NCBI GenBank assembly: GCA_023091735.1
Contig: JALKBU010000132.1
Span: 1-64,000, forward strand
Direction of reading: 5' to 3'
From: Trichomonas tenax
Taxonomy: Eukaryota; Parabasalia; Trichomonadida; Trichomonadidae
DNA length: 64,000 nucleotides
This document shows, piece by piece, positions 43,801 through 53,369 of this stretch. Position numbers and translations under genes: made by a program. Below the pieces are notes generated by a model. That model was not told the DNA's origin. It saw only the letters and a list, made by a program, of their open reading frames with translations, and did not search any database. Within the stretch, counting starts at the first letter, position 1. Every line of letters begins with the position of its first letter.

Positions 43801-46800
43801 CAAACTTGAGGAGTCCTTCTGTATGAACGCCAACATCATTTGAACCAATGGCGCGGAATGAAGACATGCTGCAGAGGCGTGTGACTGTTGGAAGAACATC
43901 AGGAAGCTGCTGTGTGATGGCAACTAAGAGGATGATGATCTCAGAAACTGGAACTCTTGCAACACGTTTGTTGACATGGAATTTGATTGATGGGAGAATG
44001 AACTCTTCGATAAGAGCAGGATCATCATTAATAACACGTGTGAGGAAGCCAGAAGCTGCGTTCTGAAGATCGAACTCATTGATCTGCATATCAGCAAATG
44101 CCTGCATAGCAAAAACGAAGTTGAACTGGCCGACGGACTGGAGATCTCTATATGCAACTGTTTTAACAGCGACATCATTGGAGTTGATGGAAATGAATGA
44201 TTCTGCGTGAACTCCAAGAGATTCTGCAATGAGAGGAACGAATAAAACACGGAAATCTTGTTCAAGAGGACGTCCGATGAGAACGCAAAGACGCTTAAAT
44301 TCTGCTTCGCTCCAATTGATTCCTTTGAGGATATCGATGCACTGTGGTTCCTTCGTTGTGATGAGGAACTTGATAAGAAGATCGTGAAGAGCTGGATTTG
44401 TTGGTTCTGTCTCTCTGAGCTGAGAGATAAGATCGAGCATTGCTAAAACAAATGTTGGTCTGTTGAGTAACTTCTCGTCATCAATAGAAACACTGGCGCT
44501 TTCGATTACGAGATTTCTGAGATCTGTGGTGACAAATGGAACAATCTCTGCAAGGATTGAGCAAATATCCGCATTTGTCTGAAGTGCTGTTTCGTGGAGC
44601 TTGGAAATGATCTTCTTAACGAGCTCTGGGAAGTCTGCGAAGTGACCTGCGAATCTAACTCTTGCAGCGAACATTGCACGAACAAGAGGATCGAAGTTGT
44701 GAACAGCGGCAACTTCGAAAGACTTAAGGATATCATGAACGAACTCACTCTGGACTTTAGAAAGTTCCTCTGATGCCTGTTCCCAATCGATCTCATCCTT
44801 GAACTGTGGTCCCATCTTAACTTCTGTTTCGATGAACAATGTGATAGCTTTGACACATGATTTGATGATGTGTCCAGATGCTGTTGCGCAAGCGTTCATA
44901 CACTCTTTGAGTGTTGAAGCAATGCGCCATGAGAATGGATATATCTGGTTGGAGAGTCTTGAGAGAACTGGAGCAATATAAACTGGTGTCTTCCTGAGTG
45001 TTGCCTGAGACTTCTCTTGCGGGAATGTCGCTTCGATAAGAGGCCTTGTGTATGATGGGCTGAGGAATGCAAGTGATTGAAGCATTGATGAAGCCAACTG
45101 ATGATATTTGTGCTTCTGGCGAACCTTCTCTGTGAGGTACTCGAAGTAGCAACCAATTGTAAGAGAAACAGCTGTATTGATAACAAAATCTTTTTCGAAC
45201 TCAAGTGTTTCAACGAATGGCTGCAATTTCATGAGTGTATCGACCTTTGACTTTGGATCTGAGTATGCTTCAAGGATATCCTGTATTGTCTTCCTGATCT
45301 GCTCATTGATGCTTCTGTTCTTTGTGACGTGGTATGAGAATTGAACTGTCAAAGCTGCCTTTCTCACTTCAAGCTTTGTAGATCTCAAAAGCTTCTGAGT
45401 AGCGAGATCGACTTTATCGGCAAACTTATCGCTGCCATTAACAGACGTGAGTGAAGTGATTAACTGTGAGATAATCTTTGCGCCAACATCTTCTCTCTTC
45501 TGTTCCAGAGCTTCGTTGTTTTCGCCTTCGTTGAGGTCTTCTTCTTCAGTTGCATCATCCATTCGCACTTCGGAGTACTTAATGAGCAAATTGACCATCG
45601 TCTCATCGACATATTCTGCGTTGATAACACCTTGAATCAATGTTGGTGCGAAGATTGTTGAGTCAGCAATTGAAAACTGCTGCTCTATTTCAGCAGAAAT
45701 CTTTGGACCGTAGACACTTGGTTTGAGCTTGATGATCTGTCCGATGAGTGTCGCAGCGTGACTTCTGAAGTTGACATATGGCTGGCGAGCGAAGCCGAGG
45801 GCATAGTTCATGAGCATGTTTGTGTTTCTGATCTTAACAATGTCCGTTGTGAGTCTTGCAATAGCAGCTTCACCTTCACGATAACTCTTGAGGTCGTGGG
45901 AAGCGTTGAAAACAAGATCACCGCATCTAACAACAAGGAACTCGTCTTCAAGTGCTTCAAGTGGTTCATCAGTGCCAATGAACTTTGTCAAGATTGCCGA
46001 AGCTGTTTTCTGGACTTCCTGGTTAGGGATGTTAAAATTAACTTCTCTCAAGAGCTGTTTGAAGATTGGTGAATCCCTCGTAAACCATGAAGCGTGTACT
46101 TCAGCAGAAATGTTAATCAGCTTCGAGAAGATACGAATTGCACGCTCTTCCATGATTTTGCCTGCAAGTTCTTTGAAAAGTCGCGGTGGCTCTTCGGCGA
46201 GTTTGTCTGGATCATAATGGCCCATGAGTGTGTATAAAATTTCTCTCTCTTCGAGCGATTTATTTGGGAGTTCGAGTAAATCATTGTATATGTCTTTGTT
46301 GTAAATATATTCGATGATTGGGATGAAAATATTTCGATTATTAACAAGTTCACTTCTTACGAGCTTGTAAAGGCGTTCTGGAATATCTGATTGCGGTGGA
46401 CGAAGCCATTTGATGTAAGTAAGGATCGAAGAAAGATGTTCTGGATTTGATGCATAAAAGTTTAAAACACCGACGCGAGATGCTGTGCAAATCTTTATAC
46501 AGGCTTCAAGCTGATCGATTGGATAATTTTTGACGATTAATTTAATAACAGCATTTGCAATTTCGTTATATTGGTTTTCTGGAATTGTTATTATTTCGAG
46601 AGCATTCAAATATTCAGCAACTGAGGCTTCGCTTGCATCATCCAAGCATGTTGTGATCAATTTCACAGCCATTCTTGGATTATCGATTAAATCTCCGCGT
46701 TTTTCGCGTGTCCAGATTGCTAACGTCATTAAAGCGAGTGAAGAATCAATGTTGGGAAGAGATTCTGTCAACAGAGGAACGATTTCGTGGTGATTTCCGC

Positions 46801-47698
46801 GTGTAACGTGTTTTGCAAGTTTTTTATTTGCAATAAGGAATGCATCGAATGCAATTTCGAATTTTTCGGTGAAGCACCAGCTGATGAGTTCAGTTGTATA
46901 AGAACGAAGACTGCCATTTAAGTTTTTAGTAACTTGTGAAATTGTTATCGCAATAGTTTCGACAATGCGTTCGCGCACAGTTGGAATGTTGTATGTTATC
47001 TCTTCCTCTGTTCTTGATACGTCTTTGACGGAGTCATAATAAATCTGGCACTTCTTCAACAAAATCGTGAAAGCTTGCGTTCTATCTGGAACTTGTCTGA
47101 GCAAAAATGCGAGTGTTTCAGCAGCGAGACGGCGCGTGTATGGTTTCTTATGAGTAAACAGCTGAATAACGAATAATTCGAGAACAGCATCAAGATCTTT
47201 AACAATTTGCTTTAGAAGGAATTTAATCATGAATGTGATGCATTTGAAGAAACTATCGATGAAATCAGGTTCAATTGGCTCGAATATGTTAACGAGAAGT
47301 GTGAAAATTTTCTTGAAATACGGATAAAATTCACTTCGTAAGTCTCTAGCGAGTTGTTGGACAATATACATAATAGATTTGATGCCAGCACGTGCTTCTT
47401 CGTATGTTAACGAGAGAAATTCGATAATTGCTTCAATAACTTTATCCTTATTAAATAATAATATTTCCAAAGAGTTCGTATAATTCATGATCTTGGATAC
47501 GAATTGTGAATACTGTGGGTCTAAGTTAGTTTGCATTGAATCTCGAAGAGCATCATCAAAAAATGAACCGTTTTCGCCTTTTCTCGGCAATGTTTTCGTT
47601 AAATCATAGTCGAATGTCGTGTTGACTGTGATTTCGGCAACTCTTTTGGAAAATGATTTCCATTTGTGCCTGGTTTTAAGGAGATTTTGGACGCTCAT
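40898..47698 (-). CDS. UTP20: UTP20/DRIM, small-subunit processome component
   Basis: A 2,266-residue HEAT/armadillo solenoid protein. The N-terminus HKWKSFSKRVAEITVN and the segment VQQLARDLRSEFYPYFKKIF, followed by the THKKPYTRRLAAETLAFLLR block, are characteristic of UTP20. The C-terminus is basic (RERRREAKKLKKIERRKKKYLEDD), typical of nucleolar proteins. UTP20 is part of the U3 snoRNP processome that folds and cleaves pre-18S rRNA in the nucleolus. Human and yeast forms are about 2,785 and 2,493 residues, so this one is somewhat short. The ATG at 47698 was preferred; the upstream extension to 47752 starts with GTG. It is one uninterrupted frame with no intron. Confidence 0.9.
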   Translation of the reverse strand: MSVQNLLKTRHKWKSFSKRVAEITVNTTFDYDLTKTLPRKGENGSFFDDALRDSMQTNLDPQYSQFVSKIMNYTNSLEILLFNKDKVIEAIIEFLSLTYEEARAGIKSIMYIVQQLARDLRSEFYPYFKKIFTLLVNIFEPIEPDFIDSFFKCITFMIKFLLKQIVKDLDAVLELFVIQLFTHKKPYTRRLAAETLAFLLRQVPDRTQAFTILLKKCQIYYDSVKDVSRTEEEITYNIPTVRERIVETIAITISQVTKNLNGSLRSYTTELISWCFTEKFEIAFDAFLIANKKLAKHVTRGNHHEIVPLLTESLPNIDSSLALMTLAIWTREKRGDLIDNPRMAVKLITTCLDDASEASVAEYLNALEIITIPENQYNEIANAVIKLIVKNYPIDQLEACIKICTASRVGVLNFYASNPEHLSSILTYIKWLRPPQSDIPERLYKLVRSELVNNRNIFIPIIEYIYNKDIYNDLLELPNKSLEEREILYTLMGHYDPDKLAEEPPRLFKELAGKIMEERAIRIFSKLINISAEVHASWFTRDSPIFKQLLREVNFNIPNQEVQKTASAILTKFIGTDEPLEALEDEFLVVRCGDLVFNASHDLKSYREGEAAIARLTTDIVKIRNTNMLMNYALGFARQPYVNFRSHAATLIGQIIKLKPSVYGPKISAEIEQQFSIADSTIFAPTLIQGVINAEYVDETMVNLLIKYSEVRMDDATEEEDLNEGENNEALEQKREDVGAKIISQLITSLTSVNGSDKFADKVDLATQKLLRSTKLEVRKAALTVQFSYHVTKNRSINEQIRKTIQDILEAYSDPKSKVDTLMKLQPFVETLEFEKDFVINTAVSLTIGCYFEYLTEKVRQKHKYHQLASSMLQSLAFLSPSYTRPLIEATFPQEKSQATLRKTPVYIAPVLSRLSNQIYPFSWRIASTLKECMNACATASGHIIKSCVKAITLFIETEVKMGPQFKDEIDWEQASEELSKVQSEFVHDILKSFEVAAVHNFDPLVRAMFAARVRFAGHFADFPELVKKIISKLHETALQTNADICSILAEIVPFVTTDLRNLVIESASVSIDDEKLLNRPTFVLAMLDLISQLRETEPTNPALHDLLIKFLITTKEPQCIDILKGINWSEAEFKRLCVLIGRPLEQDFRVLFVPLIAESLGVHAESFISINSNDVAVKTVAYRDLQSVGQFNFVFAMQAFADMQINEFDLQNAASGFLTRVINDDPALIEEFILPSIKFHVNKRVARVPVSEIIILLVAITQQLPDVLPTVTRLCSMSSFRAIGSNDVGVHTEGLLKFGEEIEASNDWNSEELSTYILPLLCQLAGAQNLAQAMAPICRRATPSAIERLLKRLVAKVERAATVQLLVDLCREQAFTPEQVTPTLMKLIQDKATPVRAQLRMMTALLSINTRPEIIHTLINYVTHKALNKKQDIRIIGQEAITALTSHVPKNLFYDFFQALRSQMNDGYGIPLLYVSLSNVIEHAPIVGCFDPFVKVLVSCLLEDIFGKNAQLRIQLADRVPEAKKCHSFNSFEKLASKIVFNETIRDVIEALKICFENLQSREQERGAKLLITSITTGLLDNETIHADHIVTVAKELLVSSKVEKVEKKKEKDELKIVYGHMFESDIMLEKPIRSSFEAQKTNVASLGKNFLISFLAMKMLVVFFDNNLFIPDQEDHDANKEAYDAQINMLDHLLNDIWQFTTSTNDSDTMVVSMTILQHYASQKIFPTFVKLLPQMLDFIADQLQQMHTATDEFGKKIFALLTTILTNFGEIALPTKFTRALVQFSSDKLDDHDSCEQIFGVLILVVKRRNDIPEIYDVADRAFELIVRATSADVRRLSADFCSLYLTTYKMKQATFEQHLKFALGNLQSSKSVARLSLVYFVRQFIALGTEEQLEKYHELIFLYLGVTIANETDDSASKEIAEAISDLLRSNNSSKLSSDFDLMLRWASSDGKQTRTGLLLLAVAVPLTNVESALDDLQQLVDARVGADNIKIKLAAIQLHKAIVSTFVESESVKLFSTSQLLSLLQQRETTRIGCELCHWYLSDYESKFTPDTEELESLAKELLRITFDWSGVIQESGLAFSAILSRIGEEKLVALIPELEKPLEGEPSQNAVILMMRAIVASIDVMESENATPRPYLRYALKFIGKQKDSKVKELKKAATAAISFVRGKVQADVFAVEWASIVEADEKLKQDRIDQAAADKLLDPEALRERRREAKKLKKIERRKKKYLEDDMFDGTLYAYGPDGKPIEPVPLPPEFQDKK

Positions 47699-48156
47699 TT
47701 TTAATGCTTGAAGAGGGCAAAACCGCAAAATCTGGATTTTGACAAGTGCCACTTTACATTTGACAAAAATTTGATTCTCGATATATTGAGTAATGAATAT
47801 TCTATTATGATTTTACTTTGCAATCAAGTTTAAAATAAGTCAGCATGTCTTGAATTTTGTGTTTGCTATGCTAAATCTTTCATTTTTTCTCCTTATGATA
47901 TTGACATTTTATATGAATGCTAACAAAATTAAAAGCACTAGCATCAATTTGTTTGCGCCTGTAATGATCAAAAATCTTTTACATAGCTTCGCTTCATTGA
48001 GAACAATGATCTCATCAAATTAATCAGATAAACAATTGTTACATATATTGAACGCATAGATAAACATTTTATTTATGTGTAAAAGCATAGGAATAAGTAT
48101 GTAAATATCTAAAATGGCAACAAATATTTGATTTTAAAAATCTAAATACTTTTATG
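47699..48156. other. intergenic upstream of UTP20
   Basis: AT-rich. Contains TTTACATTTGACAAA at 47753-47767, a divergent form of the upstream motif, about 55 bp before the UTP20 start. No gene seen. Confidence 0.45.
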
Positions 48157-49056
48157 TTATGCGCTGTAATCAATGCACGCAATTAAAATATAGTTAAGAG
48201 AACTTAATAGAATATTAGATGGCGTATGATTACATGTTTCTATGATTTTAGATGGCTTTTCATAGCACTTCTCATAAAGAAAATCATTAAACAATCCTTC
48301 ATATCTTGTTGTTGCTAAAACTGATTGTATTGAGACTGTTCCAACACCCGTTGAAGTAACACCAATACTTGGATTGTTAATTACACAGTCTTTAACTATG
48401 ATTTGAACTGAATTATTATTATTTAAAGTATTAAATAAAGCATTTCCTTTGTTGCCTCTAATGATGCTATTCGAAATTGTAACTGTAGGAATACTTCCTG
48501 GATCTTGACCTTTAAATACTGCAAATATTCCTTTATATTTATTTGATCCATTTTCTGTATTATTAATAAAATGGCATCGATCAACAAAGTGCAATGAATT
48601 CATATGAGTAAAACATCTATCATATTTCGGAACATTTTCAGAAAATGAACAAAATTTCATTGACGATTTCCCGTTTGCTTCATGCCACATCTGATAACAA
48701 ACTTTATTATTTGCAAAACAATTTGAACAATTTACAGAATGGAAAGAAATTTGGCCATATTTTGCAGAAAACATAGCAGCTGCATTTGGGGCTTTATCAT
48801 TAGTAACTGAAATTTCTTCTGTGACACTAAAATCATCAGTGTTAATTCGACACCTTGAAGCAAAATATGAGCCATATCTATTGATAGAAGTGCTTGTGCA
48901 ATTTGTGCTACAAACATGAATTTGAACAAAGCATCCTGACATCAATTCAATGCATGATGTATCATATGATGTAATATCATCATGAAATGAACAATCTAAT
49001 GAAAAAAGGGAACTTTTTGTTGGCGTTCTATCGACTGGAAACTGGAAAATATGCAT
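48157..49056 (-). CDS. Cys-rich, beta-helix-like protein, possibly a truncated surface protein
   Basis: A 299-residue frame with an ATG but no signal peptide. It is rich in Asn, Ser and regularly spaced Cys. Strand-turn patterns such as VTISNSIIRGNKGNALFNTL and CHFINNTENGSNKY resemble right-handed parallel beta-helix surface proteins of trichomonads. The C-terminus has a hydrophobic stretch (NILLSSLNYILIACIDYSA), too short and late to be sure of a membrane anchor. An alternative frame upstream of the ATG is closed. The missing signal peptide suggests a 5'-truncated gene. The function is unknown. Confidence 0.5.
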   Translation of the reverse strand: MHIFQFPVDRTPTKSSLFSLDCSFHDDITSYDTSCIELMSGCFVQIHVCSTNCTSTSINRYGSYFASRCRINTDDFSVTEEISVTNDKAPNAAAMFSAKYGQISFHSVNCSNCFANNKVCYQMWHEANGKSSMKFCSFSENVPKYDRCFTHMNSLHFVDRCHFINNTENGSNKYKGIFAVFKGQDPGSIPTVTISNSIIRGNKGNALFNTLNNNNSVQIIVKDCVINNPSIGVTSTGVGTVSIQSVLATTRYEGLFNDFLYEKCYEKPSKIIETCNHTPSNILLSSLNYILIACIDYSA

Positions 49057-49678
49057 CCAAGAACATAGTAATTATTTGCATCAGATGATGATTTCTTGAC
49101 TTAATTCGGCCTTTTCATTCGAATAAATTTGTGGACATGATTTATCATTAAAATACTTCGATCATAAAGTGCAGATATCATAACCAAAATGCTGATGCAT
49201 CTGAGTTTCCTTTAACTGATAAAACTTTCATTTTGAGTTTAGATAAAAAAGATTGTCAATTTTTACCTAATTGTCACTTTCGGAGTGATTTCAGCCTGAT
49301 TTGCTCTGAACTTTTCAAATACACGATTTGACCCAAATGAAAGTAATTTTGTGAGGCACTAAGTATAAGAGCAGTCATATGTTGAATCTAAGGCATGAAT
49401 TAAAAAATATTAATCATCATCTGTAATATCTAACAGCCATCTATGAAAATATATATGTATTAGTTTACGATAAATGCTGTGATTAATTGGAAGGTCAAAT
49501 TATTATTTCAAAACTTCAAATAAAATATATCTTTTGAAAATGCTTAATTATAAGAATAAATCATGGTAAATCGTTTAAAATAAACAAATATATGTAATAT
49601 TCTTAGATCTACAAATGATATTGGATATTGATTTTTCTAATATCCAAATCAACGAGATATTAACCAAAAACTAACATT
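49057..49678. other. intergenic between beta-helix-like and phosphatase genes
   Basis: AT-rich; no gene, repeat or motif recognised apart from the flanks of the two minus-strand genes. Confidence 0.45.
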
Positions 49679-50860
49679 TCATATCATCAAGGAGTGCTTT
49701 CTCAATGCAATTAGCTTCATTGGAGGAGTGTGAGCCATTGCAGTTCGAGAATTAGGCTGCGAAGTAGAATGCTGGAGGGCGATTGTTTGTGGACCACGAA
49801 AGTTTCTCGATGGCAGACCGATAAGTTTTGGAAGACTCGGTCCTCTGTTTGGATTTCCGTTGAAAGATCCGGACGATTCAAATGAGGGAAGATCTGAGTC
49901 AAAGAAGTTAACCTGGCTCCTTAGAACGTAGCTGAGAGGCTGATCGATAACTGTGGAGAGCTTTCCTTCTTCAATAATCGCAACACCTGATTTATTTCCA
50001 TTCTTTCCACAGTAATTCGATGCTCCGAAAACCGTCAAAACTTCGTCAATAGTATGTTCGACGCCTTCAAACGTCACTTGGTGGCCACGAATAATTATTG
50101 AAAAATGGTTTTCTTCGAGGAACTGCTTAGCCGCATTGGATCCGAACAGATATCCGACGCCTCGTGCTGAATGCATGAAGAAAGGAATAGTTGAGCAAGG
50201 ATCTGACCAAACAAGTTCATTCAGTAAATCGTTCGTGAAATTTGGCAATGGGCGTGGCAATGCTTCTATTTCTGCAACAGTATGCGTTGATTGACCGATT
50301 CCACCGTGTATGCAGAAATATTGTTCATCAACAATCGCAGCAACTGGAATATAACTGAAACATTCAGTAAATTTCTCAATAAGTGTCTTATTTTCGCCAT
50401 AAATACTATAAAGTTCATTCGCAAAGCCATTTGTTTCGAACATTTCCGGAAATTCGTGATTTCCTCTGATAATAAACACGTCTTGTGGGTAAAGAACTTT
50501 CATGGATAACACAATCGTCAGCGTTTCCAATGAGAATTCACCCCTATCGACGACATCGCCTAAAAACAAATAGCGGCGGTTTGGTGGAAGACCAAATTTC
50601 GCTATTATACGTAAAAGATCTAAAAGATGACCGTGGAGATCGCCGATTATAGTAATGGGCGAAGAAATACGCAGAACGTTCTTTTCTTGCTTCAGGTGTT
50701 CAGTAACAATGGAAATAATCTTTAATAATGTTTCGAGATTGATTCGTGGCAATTTCAAGCGCGTGCGGAGTTGCGAAAATGCGATAATATCGTTTAAAGA
50801 GTATTGGCTGTAACTGCTTATAAAGTTAGATAATCTAATTTCAAAATCTTTGTCAAGCAT
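49679..50860 (-). CDS. PPP-family serine/threonine protein phosphatase
   Basis: A 393-residue protein. The metal-binding core is present: GDLHGH (73-78; usually GDIHGQ/GDTHGQ), GDVVDRG (101-107), RGNHE (132-136), HGG (185-187), and RGHQ later. The SAPNYCG-like loop is GASNYCG. The fold is closest to PP1/PP2A/PP2B-type catalytic subunits, although several diagnostic loops differ: LYSIYGENK replaces the usual Y-G-F-x-D-E-C block. A tail of about 80 residues is Ser/Pro/Arg-rich and unrecognised. Such enzymes dephosphorylate Ser/Thr using two metals. Trichomonad genomes carry many divergent PPP copies. The ATG at 50860 is the true start; the TTG upstream adds only hydrophobic residues. Confidence 0.85.
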   Translation of the reverse strand: MLDKDFEIRLSNFISSYSQYSLNDIIAFSQLRTRLKLPRINLETLLKIISIVTEHLKQEKNVLRISSPITIIGDLHGHLLDLLRIIAKFGLPPNRRYLFLGDVVDRGEFSLETLTIVLSMKVLYPQDVFIIRGNHEFPEMFETNGFANELYSIYGENKTLIEKFTECFSYIPVAAIVDEQYFCIHGGIGQSTHTVAEIEALPRPLPNFTNDLLNELVWSDPCSTIPFFMHSARGVGYLFGSNAAKQFLEENHFSIIIRGHQVTFEGVEHTIDEVLTVFGASNYCGKNGNKSGVAIIEEGKLSTVIDQPLSYVLRSQVNFFDSDLPSFESSGSFNGNPNRGPSLPKLIGLPSRNFRGPQTIALQHSTSQPNSRTAMAHTPPMKLIALRKHSLMI

Positions 50861-51267
50861 TAAAAAAATTTTATTTGTAATCAATTTTTGTTTGAAAAAA
50901 TTAAGAATGTCGTTTTTGAAGGACCTTAGGAAAATGCCAAAACGCCTAAAAATTCACCTTCCAAGCGATTATTATTTTTTGTATTTTTTGTAAATTGCTA
51001 AAATACAGGCAAAAACACATGTTTAATTAATTCATTACACCATAATAATGCCTGTGATGCTATATACAATGTTTGGATGGTAGGCTATATTTTCGAACAG
51101 AGCTACTTTTTCCCTGTTCAATTTTTGGAAGATTTTTGAGACCTTGGAAGATCTGAGAAACTTCATGAAATTTAGTGAATATTGAGAAGGGAAGATTTAC
51201 TAAGGATGCAACTTTGGAAGATATTCTGGATTCTGGATGGAAATAAAAATGTTCTGGAATGGAACAA
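50861..51267. other. intergenic upstream of the phosphatase
   Basis: AT-rich, no gene. The phosphatase leader lacks an obvious TTTACATGTCA word. A decayed minus-strand frame at 51060-51317 is not convincing. Confidence 0.4.
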
Positions 51268-51518
51268 TTTTTAATAAATAGTATAAGCAGTGTTAGATAT
51301 GCATAATACATAGTCAAGATATTAATATTAGCCTGTATTTATTATGATAAAGCAAAAAAAAAAAAAAAAATAAAAGAGAACGCAATCGAAAAATTTAGCT
51401 TTGTCAATGAAAAATGATTTAGCCAATTATACTACGTAATTTATATTATTCGCAATTAAATAAATAACTGAAAATGATAAAAAATGATTACATGGCAAAA
51501 TTTGTGTAAACAAAAATT
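51268..51518 (+). repeat. dispersed repeat family R1, copy 2
   Basis: Same orientation as 31386-31629. It differs by an expanded A-run of about 17 bases (near 51355-51370) and scattered substitutions. It ends ATTTGTGTAAACAAAAATT. Confidence 0.88.
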
Positions 51519-51555
51519 AACAATAAGAATATTTCTATTGAAATTTGCTTTGAAT

Positions 51556-52578
51556 TTTTTTCTCGTTTACTCTTTTGAGTTTTGCGATTTTTAACGAGTG
51601 ACCACCTTATAGATCAGATCTGATAAAACATTTACGTGCCTTTCTGGGGTTCTGTTTACAGTGGTATCAATAATATCTCTGCAAATAAAGACCAAGCTGC
51701 TCATCCAATACGATTTTGTTTAAACAAACACTATCTTGTATTGGAAGATGATGGAAGCTCTTCTCTTATCTATTGTCGGTATAACTGCATGTTAATAATA
51801 TAGATGTAGCCTATATTAAATCGCAAAATTTATAAATATATTAACAAAATCAATTATAATTAATACATTCATAAACAGTGTGATTATAGATTATTATTTT
51901 AAGAATATGAGACTCTGTTTTTGTATTTTTTGAAAAAGCAATAATTTAACTCATTTAGTATTTCCATTTATTTTAATAAGAAATTGGTGCTTTTCAGGGG
52001 GTTCTGAGTATATTTATGGCATTTACTTGTCTATTTAACTTGAGTATCTCCATGCCTCCATGAGATTTCAACGAATTTCTACATGTAAAATAACGAAAGT
52101 CACCATTTTCGACACGTATTATCTGATATTTGTCATGTAAAGTTGAAAATTTGATATGTAATGTTACCAATGAGCAAATTTTGTGTGAATTTGAGGTAGT
52201 ATTACGCTAGGTATGCTCGATGTATGAGCAAAGGAACGCTGTTTGACATTTGCGCGTAACGTATTTTTTCTTTTCTATTTTTTTTGATTTTTCTTCCGGA
52301 ACTCTAGCAAAAATAAGCGAGTGAACGCTATAATAGTGAGATGTATTTGTTATAATCATCAAAGAGATTCATAACAGAAGCCCATTAATGATATGTAATG
52401 GGGTTCTGTTTGTAATCATATGATATCATGATTAAGTAATACCTTGTTAAGATCGTGAAACAGATTGCACCACTAGAATCAGCACCCCCAAAAAGCATGT
52501 AAATGTTTCATCAGATTCGTCCAGGAAGGGGTTTACTCGTTAAAAATCGCAAAACTCAAAAGAGTAAACGAGAAAAAA
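51556..52578. mobile_element. non-autonomous element with 44-bp perfect terminal inverted repeats
   Basis: The 44 bases at about 51556-51599 (TTTTTTCTCG...AACGAGT) are exactly the reverse complement of 52535-52578. The 935-bp interior has no open frame over 60 codons that looks like a transposase. It includes three GGGGTTCTG words and TTTGTCATGTAAAG. I see no target-site duplication; the outer ends are T/A runs, which would hide a short one. It sits between R1 copy 2 and R2 copy 2 and may have inserted into that repeat cluster. Confidence 0.68.
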
Positions 52579-52609
52579 TGGAGCCTCAGAAATGTTGTTC
52601 ATGCGTTGT

Positions 52610-52686
52610 CCAAAATAATGATGATTCTTCTCAATTTAATAAACTTTTCAAATTTAGCCGCGCAAAAAGAGTCATCATTATTTTGG
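52610..52686. repeat. 20-bp hairpin at the edge of R2 copy 2
   Basis: CCAAAATAATGATGATTCTT (52610-52629) pairs with 52667-52686 with one mismatch. The outer arm overlaps R2 copy 2; copy 1 of R2 has only one arm (near 32078), so the hairpin was formed or lost in one copy. Confidence 0.6.
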
Positions 52687-53052
52687 GAGAATAACATACA
52701 GAGCTTATGTGTGAACAATTGAAATATTTTTTTTTCTAAAAAAAAGCTAAAAAAACATATTTGTGATTCGATTTACCTATTTATCATCGACAACAACATA
52801 TTTTACGTTATAAAAATGCTATACAATAGGAATATAATATATTATAATGAGTAAAGCACATCATGGCAAATCAATGTTTTTGATGCAAGCTATATCTAAT
52901 ATTTTAATGAAATATAGACTTTGTTAGCTAATTCTTTAATATATCATGCACAACAGTATTTTGCACATTGGGGTTCAATAACTTAGCAAGAAGTTAATCC
53001 AGTGAGTTAAAAAACAAGTTTCGCCGACTTTGCGTATCAATTTTAGACAAGC
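52624..53052 (-). repeat. dispersed repeat family R2, copy 2 (inverted)
   Basis: Reverse complement of 31715-32134 with about 10% divergence and a few small indels. It carries no coding sequence. Confidence 0.87.
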
Positions 53053-53157
53053 TTTGAAACCACTTTGCTCAAAAGAAATTTTTAAAGCCTTCGCGGCTTA
53101 TCGTCAGATTCGGTTTTTGTAAAACTACGTTATAAATTAAAATTTAATTAATTAAGG

Positions 53158-53369
53158 CATCTGATGTAAACTATTCAAAAATATAACCTTATGAGATAAA
53201 ATTTTACTTTTGCAGGAAGCTTAGAGAAACCTGGCGTGAATTTGAATAAAAAATTTTTATATGCCATGCTACTTCTATGTATATGCTAGATGTCTGCGGT
53301 ATCAGATTTTGATAATTTCATAATTTTTTCAGCTCAAAAAAATCGCAAAATTCTAGTTCTGATGAATTT
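53158..53369 (-). repeat. dispersed repeat family R3, copy 2 (inverted)
   Basis: Reverse complement of 38649-38854. It is about 105 bp beyond R2 copy 2, so three repeat families are packed into 2 kb here. Confidence 0.78.

Noticed and set aside
47699..47752. 18-residue N-terminal extension of UTP20
   Set aside because: It begins with GTG. The ATG at 47698 is in the usual A-rich context.
52503..52694. 63-codon frame at the right end of the TIR element
   Set aside because: It spans the terminal repeat, a hairpin and R2. No conservation with R2 copy 1.
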